A stretch of 64,000 nucleotides of DNA from Nocardioides sp. URHA0032 (lineage in GTDB: Bacteria; Actinomycetota; Actinomycetes; Propionibacteriales; Nocardioidaceae). Of the stretch, positions 41,162 to 49,325 are shown piece after piece (positions within the stretch are counted from its first letter, which is position 1; every line of letters starts with the position of its first letter). The stretch covers positions 1 to 64,000 of the forward strand of contig NZ_JIAV01000015.1 in assembly GCF_000620645.1 (NCBI RefSeq), given 5' to 3'. A program made the position numbers and the translations under genes. Below the pieces are notes generated by a model. The model was given only the letters and a program-made list of their open reading frames with translations. It had not been told where the DNA came from and ran no database searches.

Positions 41162-43561
41162 GTGAGCCTGACCCTCGCCGAGGCCCGGGAGCGGGCCGCC
41201 GTCGTCTCCGCCGTGTCGTACGACGTCGACCTCGATCTCACCGATCCCGCGGCGGACCGCTTCGGGTGCCGCACCACGGTCCGCTTCACCTGCTCGGCGC
41301 CCACCACCTTCCTGGAGCTCACCGCAGCCACCGACCTCGCGGTGCTGCTCGACGGCCGCGCCGTCGAGCCGGCGTACGACGGTCGCCGGCTGCACCTGAC
41401 CGGCCTCCACGGCCGCCACGAGCTGACCGTCGCGGCGTGGCTGCCGTTCGTCACCGACGGCGAGGGGATGCACCGCACCGTCGACCCGGCCGACGGCGAG
41501 ACCTACCTGGGCGCCTACCTGGGCCTGGACGTCGCCCAGCGGCTCTTCTGCTGCTTCGACCAGAACGACCTCAAGGCGCCGGTGGCCATCAGCGTCTCCG
41601 CCGACCCGGCGTGGACCGTGCTCGCCAACGGCCGATCGGTGCGCGAGGCGGGCGGGCGCTGGGAGTTCGCGGCCACGCCCCCGATCCCGGTCGCGCTGGT
41701 CTGCGTGGTCGCCGGGCCGTTGAAGTCGGTGCGGTGGAGCCACGCCGGGCTCCCCTTCGGCTGGCACGCCCGCGCGTCGCTGGCCGACGAGCTCGACCGC
41801 GACGTAGCCGAGCTGCGCTCGGTGACCGAGGCGTGCTTCGACCACTACGCCCGGATCTTCGAGGAGCCGTACCCCTTCGACTCCTACGACCAGGTCTTCG
41901 TCCCCGGCCTGAACTGGGGCGCCCAGGAGCAGCCGGGCTGCGTGATCTACCGCGACGAGCTGCTGCCGGCCGGCCGGCTGTCCGAGGAGAGCCGGCTGCT
42001 GCGCGCCTCGGTGATCGCCCACGAGATGGCCCACATGTGGTTCGGCGACCTCGTCACGATGACCTGGTGGGAGGACTCCTGGCTGCAGGAGTCCTTCGCC
42101 GACTACCTCGGCTACCGGGTCGCGGGTGAGGCGGCGGGGTACGCCGGGGCACTGCTCGGGCACGAGGCGAGCCGCAAGCCCGCGGCGTACGACGCCGACG
42201 AGCGCCGGTCGACGCACCCGGTTGCGGCCGATCCCGACGACGTGCCGGACGTCGCGGCTGCGGCCACCATCTTCGACGCGATCTCCTACGCCAAGGGCAA
42301 CTCGGTGCTGCGCCAGCTGGTGACCTGGCTCGGCGACGAGACGTTCCTGCGCGGCGTGAACACGTACCTGACCCGTCACCGCTTCGCGAACGCCACGCTG
42401 GCCGACTTCGTCGCGGCCCTCGACCAGGCGTCCGACCGCGACGTCCGCACCTGGGTCGAGGTCTGGCTGCGGCGGACCGGGTTCGACACGCTCCGGGTCG
42501 AACGGGACGGCGACGTCCCGGTCGTGCACCGCGACGGGGTGCGGCCGCACCGGGTCCGGGTCACGGCGTACGACGACACCGGGGTCGAGACCGCGAGCCG
42601 GTACGTCGACCTGGGCGACGAGCCGGTGCCGCTCCCGGACCTGGCGGGCCGGGTGGTCGTCCCCAACAGCCACGGCGAGACGTTCGCCAGGATCGTCCTG
42701 GACGAGCACTCGTGGCGCGCGGTCACGACCGGCCTGTGCCGCATCGACGACGACCTGGTGCGGGCCGTCCTGTGGACCATGCTGTTCGACCGCGTGCACA
42801 CCCGCCATCTGGCGCCGCTCCCCTTCGTGGACGTCGTCGAGCGGCAGCTGCCCGGCGAGAGCAGTGCCACCCTGGTCGCCGCCGTGCTCGCGCGCACGCT
42901 CGGCCGGGTGCTGCCGCTGCGGGTCCCGGCCGCGTCGGCCGCCGGGACGCTCGAGTCGCTCGCGAGCGCCTGCGCGACCGGGCTGATGCACGCGACGAGC
43001 CAGGACCTGGCCGAGGCGTTCGCCGACGGCTTCGCCGCCACCACCCACGACGCGGCCACGCTGGCCGGGTGGCTCGACGCCGGCGCGATCGGGGAGCTGC
43101 AGCTGACGCCGGCGGTCCGCTGGCGGGTCGTCCGGCGGCTGGCCGGGCTGGGCGCGGCCGACGCGGCCCTCATCGAGGCCGAGCGACGGCGCGCACCGGG
43201 CCTCGACGCCGAGCTCGGGGCCGCCGCCGCGCGGGCGGCGCGACCGACGGCGGAGGCGAAGGCCGAGGCCTGGGCGGTCGTCACCGACCCCGCCGTCGGC
43301 AACCGGGTGCTCACCGCGGTGCTGGGCGGCCTCTGGTCGCCCGAGCAGGCCGGCCTGGTGGCACCGTACGTCGACCGCTACCTGCGGGAGGCGCCCGGCT
43401 GGAGCGAGCGCGGCGCAGGCTTCGCGCAGGTGGTCGGGCAGGCGCGTCCGGCGCTGCCGCTCACCGCGGCGCAGCGGGAGCTGCTGCACGAGCAGCTGGC
43501 CGGCGACGTGCCGACCGTGCTACGTCGGTCCTGGTCGGACTGGGCCGACGACCTGGGCTGA
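41162..43561 (+). CDS. pepN: M1-family aminopeptidase N with variant GxMEN motif
   Basis: A 799-aa zinc aminopeptidase. The metal site is intact: HEMAHMWFGD followed 18 residues later by Glu in QESFADY (around residues 287-310). The family's exopeptidase motif GAMEN is replaced by NWGAQEQPG (~250-258), so the Glu that holds the free N-terminus is kept but Met-Glu-Asn is altered. The N-terminal beta domain and C-terminal helical ERAP1-like half are present, though the chain is ~60 residues shorter than typical actinobacterial PepN. The GTG at 41162 begins the conserved SLTLAEARERA. It probably trims peptides in the cytoplasm; specificity may differ from standard PepN. It converges with prs. 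Confidence 0.88.
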   Translation: MSLTLAEARERAAVVSAVSYDVDLDLTDPAADRFGCRTTVRFTCSAPTTFLELTAATDLAVLLDGRAVEPAYDGRRLHLTGLHGRHELTVAAWLPFVTDGEGMHRTVDPADGETYLGAYLGLDVAQRLFCCFDQNDLKAPVAISVSADPAWTVLANGRSVREAGGRWEFAATPPIPVALVCVVAGPLKSVRWSHAGLPFGWHARASLADELDRDVAELRSVTEACFDHYARIFEEPYPFDSYDQVFVPGLNWGAQEQPGCVIYRDELLPAGRLSEESRLLRASVIAHEMAHMWFGDLVTMTWWEDSWLQESFADYLGYRVAGEAAGYAGALLGHEASRKPAAYDADERRSTHPVAADPDDVPDVAAAATIFDAISYAKGNSVLRQLVTWLGDETFLRGVNTYLTRHRFANATLADFVAALDQASDRDVRTWVEVWLRRTGFDTLRVERDGDVPVVHRDGVRPHRVRVTAYDDTGVETASRYVDLGDEPVPLPDLAGRVVVPNSHGETFARIVLDEHSWRAVTTGLCRIDDDLVRAVLWTMLFDRVHTRHLAPLPFVDVVERQLPGESSATLVAAVLARTLGRVLPLRVPAASAAGTLESLASACATGLMHATSQDLAEAFADGFAATTHDAATLAGWLDAGAIGELQLTPAVRWRVVRRLAGLGAADAALIEAERRRAPGLDAELGAAAARAARPTAEAKAEAWAVVTDPAVGNRVLTAVLGGLWSPEQAGLVAPYVDRYLREAPGWSERGAGFAQVVGQARPALPLTAAQRELLHEQLAGDVPTVLRRSWSDWADDLG

Positions 43562-43576
43562 GCGCCCGACCGGGCC

Positions 43577-44557
43577 CTACGTGTTGCCGTCGAACATCGA
43601 GGTGACCGAGCCGTCCTCGAACACCTCACGGATCGCGCGGGAGACCAGCGGAGCGATCGACAGGCAGGTGAGCTTGTCGAAGATGCGGTCCGGCGAGATC
43701 GGCAGCGTGTTGGTGACGACGACCTCGGCGGCCGGGCTGTTCTTGAGCCGGTCGACCGCCGGGTCGGAGAGGATCGCGTGGGTCGCGGCGATGATCACCC
43801 CGGCCGCACCCTCGGCCATCAGGGCGTCCGCGGCCTTCACGATGGTGCCGCCGGTGTCGATCATGTCGTCGACCAGCACGCACATCCGGCCGCTGACGTC
43901 ACCGACCACGCGGTTCGCGACGGTCTCGTTGGGGCGGTCGATGCGGCGGCTCTTGTGGATGAAGGCCAGCGGAGCCCCGCCGAGGCGGGACGACCAGCGC
44001 TCGGCGACCTTGATCCGGCCGGCGTCCGGCGAGACCACCGCGAGCGGCTGGTCGCCGTACTTGTCCCGGACGTAGTCGGCGAGGATCGGCAGCGCCATCA
44101 GGTGGTCAACCGGCCCGTCGAAGAAGCCCTGGATCTGGTCCGCGTGCAGGTCGACGGTGATCAGCCGGTCGGCGCCCGCGGTCTTGAACAGGTCGGCCAT
44201 CAGCCGGGCCGAGATCGGCTCACGGCCCTTGTGCTTCTTGTCCTGGCGCGCGTACCCGTAGAACGGCATCACGACGGTGATCCGCTTGGCCGACGCGCGC
44301 TTGAGGGCGTCGACCATGATCAGGTGCTCCATGATCCACTCGTTGATCGGAGCCGTGTGGCTCTGGATCACGAAGGCGTCGCAGCCGCGGACGGACTCCT
44401 CGTACCGGACGTAGATCTCGGAGTTCGCGAACTCGTACGCCGACTGCGGGACCAGGTCGGTGCCCAGGAGGTCCGCGACCTCGTCGGCGAGGTCGGGATG
44501 TGCCCGACCGCTGAAGACCATGAGGTTCTTCTCGGTGGTCTTCTTGTATCCGGTCAC
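43577..44557 (-). CDS. prs: Ribose-phosphate pyrophosphokinase
   Basis: A 326-aa class I PRPP synthase that makes PRPP from ribose-5-phosphate and ATP for nucleotide, His and Trp synthesis. Motifs are SGRAHPDLADEVA, ANSEIYVRYEESVRGCDAF, the flexible PFYGYARQDKKHKGREPI loop, the cation site TVDLHADQIQGFFD, and the PRPP loop VLVDDMIDTGGTI. The GTG at 44557 has GAGGGAG 8 nt upstream; the frame continues upstream as a shadow of glmU. It follows glmU by 34 nt on the same strand, the conserved glmU-prs pair. Confidence 0.96.
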   Translation of the reverse strand: MTGYKKTTEKNLMVFSGRAHPDLADEVADLLGTDLVPQSAYEFANSEIYVRYEESVRGCDAFVIQSHTAPINEWIMEHLIMVDALKRASAKRITVVMPFYGYARQDKKHKGREPISARLMADLFKTAGADRLITVDLHADQIQGFFDGPVDHLMALPILADYVRDKYGDQPLAVVSPDAGRIKVAERWSSRLGGAPLAFIHKSRRIDRPNETVANRVVGDVSGRMCVLVDDMIDTGGTIVKAADALMAEGAAGVIIAATHAILSDPAVDRLKNSPAAEVVVTNTLPISPDRIFDKLTCLSIAPLVSRAIREVFEDGSVTSMFDGNT

Positions 44558-44591
44558 GGTTGGGGCTCCCTCGATCGCCGGCGCAGTCCAC

Positions 44592-46046
44592 TCAGGATTC
44601 TGCCACGCCCTGTTCAGCGTCCCCACGGTCGGCCAGTGCTGCCTCGGCCGCCTCGGCCTGGGGAGTTCCGGCCCGCCTGTCCAGCGCCCAGCCCTCGATG
44701 TTGCGCTGCGGGCCGCTGGACACCGCGAGCGCGCCCGGCGGCACGTCCTGCCGGACGACGGTGCCCGCGCCGGTCGCGGCGCCGTCCCCGATCTCCACCG
44801 GGGCGACGAAGGTGTTGTTCGAGGCGGTCCGGGCCTGCCGGCCGACCCTGGTGCGGTGCTTCCGCACCCCGTCATAGTTGGCGAAGATCGTGCCGGCCCC
44901 GATGTTCGTGCCCTCGCCGATCTCGGCGTCGCCGACGTACGAGAGGTGCGGGACCTTGGCGCCGTCGCCGATCGAGGCGTTCTTGGTCTCGACGAACCCG
45001 CCGATCTTGCCGCCGGCCCCCAACGTGGTGCCGGGGCGCAGGTAGGAGAACGGGCCGACGGCGGCCCCGGCGCCGATCACGGCCAGCTCGCCGTGCGTGC
45101 GCACGACGCGGGCGCCCGGCCCGATCTCGCAGTCCTTGAGCGTGCAGTCCGGGCCGACGACCGCGTCCTCGGCGACGCTCGTCGCGCCCAGGAGCTGGAC
45201 GCCGGGCAGCACCGTGACGTCGCGTTCGAGCGTCACGTCCGCGTCGATCCAGGTGGTGGCGGGGTCCATCACGGTCACGCCGTCGCGCATCCAGCGGCCC
45301 ACGATCCGGCGGTTCATCTCGGCGCCCAGCCGGGCCAGCTGGGCCCGGTCGTTGACACCCTCGGTCTGCATGACGTCGTCGATGGGGTAGGCCCCGACGG
45401 TGAGCCCGTCCTCCCGCGCGATCCCGATCGCGTCGGTCAGGTAGTACTCGCCCTTGGCGTTGTCGTTCCCGATCCGCGGCAGCGCCTCGAGCAGGAACTC
45501 CGCGTCGAACGCGAGGATCCCGGAGTTGATCTCGCGCACCTCGCGCTGCGCGGGCGTGGCGTCCTTCTCCTCGACGATCGCCTCGACGTCGCCCTCCGCG
45601 TTGCGCAGCACCCGCCCGTAGCCGAAGGGGTTGTCGACGATGCCGCTCAGGATGCTCACCGCGCCCTGCGATGCCTCGTGCTCGGCGGCGAACCAGCGCA
45701 GCGACGCACCCTCGAGCAGCGGCGTGTCGCCGTACGCCACCAGGACGGTGCCGCTCACGTCACCCACCGCCTCGACGGCCATGCGTACGGCGTGGCCGGT
45801 CCCGAGCTGCTCGTCCTGCACGGCCAGGACGGCGTCGGGCTCGAGCTCGCGGATGTGGCCAGCGACCTGCTCGCGCTGGTGCCCGACCACCGCGACGATC
45901 CGCTCCGGCTGCATCTCCCGCGCGGCCACGAGCACGTGGCCGATCATGGTGCGGCCCGCGATCGGGTGCAGGACCTTCATGGTCTTGGACCTCATCCGGG
46001 TGCCGCCGCCAGCGGCGAGGACGACGACGGTCAGGTTGTTACCCAC
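44592..46046 (-). CDS. glmU: Bifunctional UDP-GlcNAc synthase GlmU
   Basis: A 484-aa enzyme. The N-terminal pyrophosphorylase (~1-235) starts VVLAAGGGTRMRS and contains DEQLGTGHA and YGDTPLL; the C-terminal left-handed beta-helix acetyltransferase (~255-460) has repeated hexads and the NYDGVRKHRT catalytic region. It acetylates glucosamine-1-phosphate and then forms UDP-GlcNAc for peptidoglycan. The GTG at 46046 has GAGGGGAAAG upstream. With glmM (61876) and glmS (58850) the full route from fructose-6-phosphate lies in this window. In KHRT and GTNIGAG the usual Lys/His residues are present. Confidence 0.96.
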   Translation of the reverse strand: MGNNLTVVVLAAGGGTRMRSKTMKVLHPIAGRTMIGHVLVAAREMQPERIVAVVGHQREQVAGHIRELEPDAVLAVQDEQLGTGHAVRMAVEAVGDVSGTVLVAYGDTPLLEGASLRWFAAEHEASQGAVSILSGIVDNPFGYGRVLRNAEGDVEAIVEEKDATPAQREVREINSGILAFDAEFLLEALPRIGNDNAKGEYYLTDAIGIAREDGLTVGAYPIDDVMQTEGVNDRAQLARLGAEMNRRIVGRWMRDGVTVMDPATTWIDADVTLERDVTVLPGVQLLGATSVAEDAVVGPDCTLKDCEIGPGARVVRTHGELAVIGAGAAVGPFSYLRPGTTLGAGGKIGGFVETKNASIGDGAKVPHLSYVGDAEIGEGTNIGAGTIFANYDGVRKHRTRVGRQARTASNNTFVAPVEIGDGAATGAGTVVRQDVPPGALAVSSGPQRNIEGWALDRRAGTPQAEAAEAALADRGDAEQGVAES

Positions 46047-46079
46047 GCAGCTTTCCCCTCAGAGTCCGGTCGACCCACT

Positions 46080-46341
46080 CTAGGGGAGGTCACGCGCCCA
46101 GGTCTGGCCGACCAGGTCGTGGCCGAAGCTGTGGTGGGGCTCCTCGGCGACCACTCGAAGCCGGCCGCCTCGTAGATCCGTCGCGCGGTCACCAGGACGC
46201 TGTTGGTCCACAGCGAGATCCGGCTGGAAGGCGCATGTCGGCTGGTAGCCGGTGTCGCGGGCGCGGCGCACCGGTCCACGAGCGCGGCGCCGACGCCGTG
46301 GCCGCGACGGGCCGGCAGCGCCGTGCGCGCCGCGACCGCTC
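46080..46341 (-). pseudogene. Frameshifted GNAT acetyltransferase remnant
   Basis: Pieces of one C-terminal GNAT domain occur in two minus-strand frames: GHGVGAALVDRC (acetyl-CoA loop), ARDTGYQ in the next frame, ISLWTNSVLVTARRIYEAAGFEW back in the first, and VVAEEPHHSFGHDLVGQTWARDLP with stop at 46080 in the second. This order matches MarR-GNAT fusions or related acetyltransferases, so at least three frameshifts have broken it. The remnant begins right beside the tRNA 3' end (46344), with no N-terminal part left. Confidence 0.75.
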
Positions 46342-46343
46342 TG

Positions 46344-46422
46344 CTCCCCGGGTAGGAGTCGAACCTACGTCGCTAGTCCTGATTCAAAGTCAGGCGGGCC
46401 CTGCCGGCAGACCAACCGGGGA
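46344..46422 (-). tRNA. tRNA-Gln (anticodon TTG)
   Basis: The acceptor stem TCCCCGG pairs with CCGGGGA; the T arm is GTAGG-TTCGACT-CCTAC; the anticodon arm is CCTGA-CTTTGAA-TCAGG with anticodon TTG (Gln, CAA codons); the D arm GGTC/GGCC encloses a 9-nt loop with GG. The discriminator is G and no CCA is encoded. The variable loop appears to be 9 nt (ACTAGCGAC), longer than usual for Gln, giving 79 nt. Its neighbour on the same strand is glmU, as in other actinobacteria. Confidence 0.75.
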
Positions 46423-46472
46423 TCGCTTCCCCAGACGGCCCGGCCGGGCGGAGCCCGGCAGACCAACCGGGG
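46404..46472. repeat. 18-bp direct repeat of the tRNA 5' part
   Basis: CCGGCAGACCAACCGGGG occurs at 46404-46421, where it is the tRNA acceptor and D arm, and again at 46455-46472, 51 bp away and outside the tRNA. The rest of the tRNA is not duplicated. It may be the scar of a recombination event. Confidence 0.75.
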
Positions 46473-46490
46473 TCGGCTGGCAACAGGCTA

Positions 46491-46697
46491 GGCCAGCGGT
46501 GCCCCAGCCACCTTCTTGGCCGGTGATTCGGTCGCCCAGCCACCGCCGGCCCGGGCCGCGCACGGCCAGCGGTGCCCCAGCCACCTCTTCGCCAGCAGAT
46601 TCGGTGGCTCAGCCACCGCCGGCCCGGGCCGCGCACGGCCAGCGGTGCGTCAGCCACCTTTTCCCCCGCAGATTCGGTGGCTCCGCCACCGCCAGCC
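46491..46697. repeat. 73-bp tandem repeat, nearly three copies
   Basis: Units begin at 46491, 46564 and 46637 with GGCCAGCGGTG, continue through CAGCCACC and GATTCGGT, and the first two end GGCCCGGGCCGCGCAC. The third diverges after ~60 bp. The 73-bp period is not a multiple of three, so it is not protein-coding. Units 2 and 3 can form a GGTGGCT/AGCCACC-type hairpin. The array fills the gap between the divergent tRNA and ligase genes. Confidence 0.85.
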
Positions 46698-46754
46698 CAC
46701 CGCCAGCCCGCGGCCGGCCCGGTCACTCCGGCCCGACGCGACTAGCCTCGGAGC

Positions 46755-47852
46755 GTGGACCTCCCCGTCATGCCACCCGTTCAGCCGATGCTCGCGAAGT
46801 CGGTCAAGGGCATCCCCGACCCCGGGAAGTTCGGCGGCCTGAGCTTCGAGCCGAAGTGGGACGGCTTCCGCTGCCTGGTGTTCAAGGACGGCGACGAGGT
46901 CGAGCTGGCCAGCCGCAACACCAAGCCGCTGACCCGCTACTTCCCCGAGGTCGTGACGGCGATGCAGGAGCAGCTGCCCGAGCGGTGCGTGCTGGACGGC
47001 GAGCTCTTCGTCGCGATCGGCGAGAAGCTCGAGTTCGAGGTGCTCCAGGAGCGCATCCACCCCGCGAAGTCCCGCATCGACATGCTCGCCGAGAAGACGC
47101 CGGCGTCGTACGTCGCGTTCGACCTGCTCGCGCTGGGCGACGAGTCCTACACCGACCGGCCGTTCGCCGAGCGCCGCGCGGCGCTCGAGGATGCGCTCGG
47201 GGCGCTGCCCGGCCCGTGCTACCTGACTCGCACCACCACCGACCCGGCGCGGGCCGAGAAGTGGTTCCACCAGTTCGAGGGGGCGGGCCTGGACGGCGTG
47301 GTGGCCAAGCCGCTGGGGACGGCATACCAGCCCAACGCCCGGAGCATGCTCAAGATCAAGCACGAGCGCACGGCCGACGTGGTGGTCGCCGGCTACCGCG
47401 AGCACAAGACCAGCACCCCGGAGCGGCCGCTGCTCGGGAGCCTGCTGCTCGGGCTCTACAGCGACGGCGAGCTCCAGCACGTCGGCGTCAGCGCCAGCTT
47501 CACCGAGAAGCGGCGGGCGGAGCTGATCGAGGAGCTCCAGCCGCTCGTGGTCCCGATCGAGGAGCACCCCTGGGGGCGCTGGCAGGAGTTCCTGACCGCG
47601 AACCCGGACCGGGTGCCGGGCACCCAGAGCCGCTGGAGCCAGGGCAAGGACCTGTCGTTCACGCCGTTGCGGCCCGAGCGGGTGCTCGAGGTGGCGTACG
47701 ACCACATGGAGGGCCGGCGCTTCCGGCACACCGCCCAGTTCCGCCGCTGGCGGACCGACCGCGACCCGGAGTCGTGCGGCTACGACCAGCTCGAGGAGCC
47801 GGTCTCCTACGATCTGGCTAGGATCCTCGGCGTCGACCAGGGAGGTCTGTGA
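46755..47852 (+). CDS. ligC: ATP-dependent DNA ligase (LigC type)
   Basis: A 365-aa ligase that seals nicks using ATP. The nucleotidyltransferase domain (~20-220) has the active-site Lys in EPKWDGFR (about K34), motif III YVAFDLLAL, motif IV GLDGVVAKP and motif V RSMLKIKHERT; the OB-fold follows (~225-350). No nuclease or polymerase domain is attached, so it matches actinobacterial LigC, linked to backup excision or end-joining repair. The GTG at 46755 begins MDLPVMPP; ATG 46770 is an alternative. Its stop overlaps the start of the next gene (TGATG). The promoter region contains the 73-bp repeats. Confidence 0.9.
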   Translation: MDLPVMPPVQPMLAKSVKGIPDPGKFGGLSFEPKWDGFRCLVFKDGDEVELASRNTKPLTRYFPEVVTAMQEQLPERCVLDGELFVAIGEKLEFEVLQERIHPAKSRIDMLAEKTPASYVAFDLLALGDESYTDRPFAERRAALEDALGALPGPCYLTRTTTDPARAEKWFHQFEGAGLDGVVAKPLGTAYQPNARSMLKIKHERTADVVVAGYREHKTSTPERPLLGSLLLGLYSDGELQHVGVSASFTEKRRAELIEELQPLVVPIEEHPWGRWQEFLTANPDRVPGTQSRWSQGKDLSFTPLRPERVLEVAYDHMEGRRFRHTAQFRRWRTDRDPESCGYDQLEEPVSYDLARILGVDQGGL

Positions 47853-48412
47853 TGTCCGAGAACAGCAACACCGAGCGCTACGACGTCGTCCTCCTGATCG
47901 AGCAGGCGCTGTCCGCGCAGGACGCGGCGCAGGTGCACTCGCTCCACGAGGGGCTGGACCAGCCCGTGACCTACCACGTGCTGCTCCCCCTCGAGGACGC
48001 CGCGGCCCGGATCGAGTCCGCGATGGGCTCCCTGACCGCCGGGGACATGCTCGCCTCCCCGACGATGCCGATGAGCGAGGTGGACCTCGAGGCGGTCCGC
48101 AAGGACTGCGAGGACCGCTCGCACACCGAGCTCGCCCAGAGCCTCGAGGCGCTCCGCGCCAGCGGCGCCGTCGCGCGCGGCCAGGTCGTCGGCGACCCGC
48201 CGATCGACGCGCTGGCGGCGAAGGTCGCCGAGGTCGACGGCCGGGAGGCGATCATCCTGACCCGGCCGCACGTCGTCTCCGAGTTCTTCCACCTCGACTG
48301 GACCTCCAAGGCCCGGCGTCGGCTCGGCGTCCCGATCCTCCACCTCCTGGAGCACGAGACCTTCGACGAGCAGGCCGAGGGGTACGGCGACGAGGGCGTC
48401 ACCGGGCTCTGA
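47852..48412 (+). CDS. Conserved hypothetical protein downstream of LigC
   Basis: A 186-aa soluble protein, not assigned to a named family. It has alternating strands and helices (YDVVLLIEQALSAQD, VTYHVLLPLED, ALRASGAVARGQVVGDPPIDALAAKVAEVDGREAIILTRPH) and a histidine-containing FFHLDWTSKARRRLGVPILHLLEH end, a pattern like the nucleotide-binding fold of universal stress proteins. The ATG at 47852 has GGAGG six bases upstream and overlaps the ligase stop as TGATG, so the two are co-translated. A role tied to the ligase is possible but unproven. Confidence 0.7.
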   Translation: MSENSNTERYDVVLLIEQALSAQDAAQVHSLHEGLDQPVTYHVLLPLEDAAARIESAMGSLTAGDMLASPTMPMSEVDLEAVRKDCEDRSHTELAQSLEALRASGAVARGQVVGDPPIDALAAKVAEVDGREAIILTRPHVVSEFFHLDWTSKARRRLGVPILHLLEHETFDEQAEGYGDEGVTGL

Positions 48413-48464
48413 GGGGTTCAACCCCGCCGTTACGATCGCGGAGTTGCCCGCGGACGGAGGATCG

Positions 48465-49325
48465 GTGAAGTTCACCCAACGACTCGAGGACGGCGCGCGC
48501 GCGATCGCCCGGGCGAAGCAGGCCATCGGCCGCGACCTCGCCGCGGACGGACCCGAGGTCGCCTACGCCCGTGTCCTGGACGGCGAGCACCTCTGGGTGG
48601 CGGTCCGCGCCGGCGACGGCCGGCCCGCGCTCCAGGACCCCGACACCGGCGACCTGACGACGGCCGAGCCGCTGCACGGTGAGGACCCGGCGTACTCCTC
48701 CGCGCGCTGGCGGCTCGGCGACGTCCTGCCCGAGACCGACGCCGCCGAGGCACGGCTCGTGGTCGTCCGCGAGTCCGGAGGCAAGCCCGCGCCGCTGCGA
48801 GCGGGGCCACCTCCCCCGGACAGCAGCCTGCGCATCCCGCCGACGCCGGACGGTCGCTGGCGGTTCCTGGTCGTCACCGACGACCACGGCCTCCTCCGGG
48901 TACGCCGGACCCGCGCCGCTCGCGTCGCCCGGCTGCTCGATGTCGCCACCGACGGCATGTCCGTCCGCCTCCGGATCAGTCCCCCGGAGCCGGGCCCCGA
49001 GCCGTTGCTGCACTTCGTGCGCACGGACGGCTCGGTCGCGCACTCCGTGGCGATCGAGGCCGACGGTGACGAGCTCGTGGCGACGCTGGCCGCGTCCGAC
49101 GTCCCCGCCCAGCAGGGCGGCTACCGGATCGCGGTCGGAGCCACCGAGGACCCGGTCACCGTGGCCCGACTGACCAACGACCTGACCGTCAACGACCCGG
49201 CCGTCGTGCTGCTGCCCTTCCTCCTCGATCCGGACTCCGACCTGGTCGCCGGGCGGTTCCTCTTCTCCGACCAGGGCGTCCTGCGGTTCGGGCGCAAGGT
49301 CACGCTGCAGGGGGAGTCCGCGTGA
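48465..49325 (+). CDS. Unknown protein coupled to the GT4-Stealth enzyme
   Basis: A 286-aa soluble protein of no family known to me. It is beta-rich, with repeated patterns such as VAYARVLDGEHLWVAVRA, RLVVVRESGGKPAPLR, SVRLRISPPEPGPEPLLHFVR and VAIEADGDELVATLA, perhaps two Ig-like or jelly-roll domains (~40-125 and ~165-285) joined by an Arg-rich section (RRTRAARVARLL). No signal peptide or membrane segment is seen. The GTG at 48465 has GGAGG four bases upstream. Its stop overlaps the next gene as GTGA, which implies a shared role, perhaps binding the glycan or the enzyme. Confidence 0.65.
   Translation: MKFTQRLEDGARAIARAKQAIGRDLAADGPEVAYARVLDGEHLWVAVRAGDGRPALQDPDTGDLTTAEPLHGEDPAYSSARWRLGDVLPETDAAEARLVVVRESGGKPAPLRAGPPPPDSSLRIPPTPDGRWRFLVVTDDHGLLRVRRTRAARVARLLDVATDGMSVRLRISPPEPGPEPLLHFVRTDGSVAHSVAIEADGDELVATLAASDVPAQQGGYRIAVGATEDPVTVARLTNDLTVNDPAVVLLPFLLDPDSDLVAGRFLFSDQGVLRFGRKVTLQGESA

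Noticed and set aside
46755..48412. Ku or NHEJ polymerase partner beside the DNA ligase
   Set aside because: The adjacent 186-residue protein has no Ku or primase features, and none is found elsewhere in the window.
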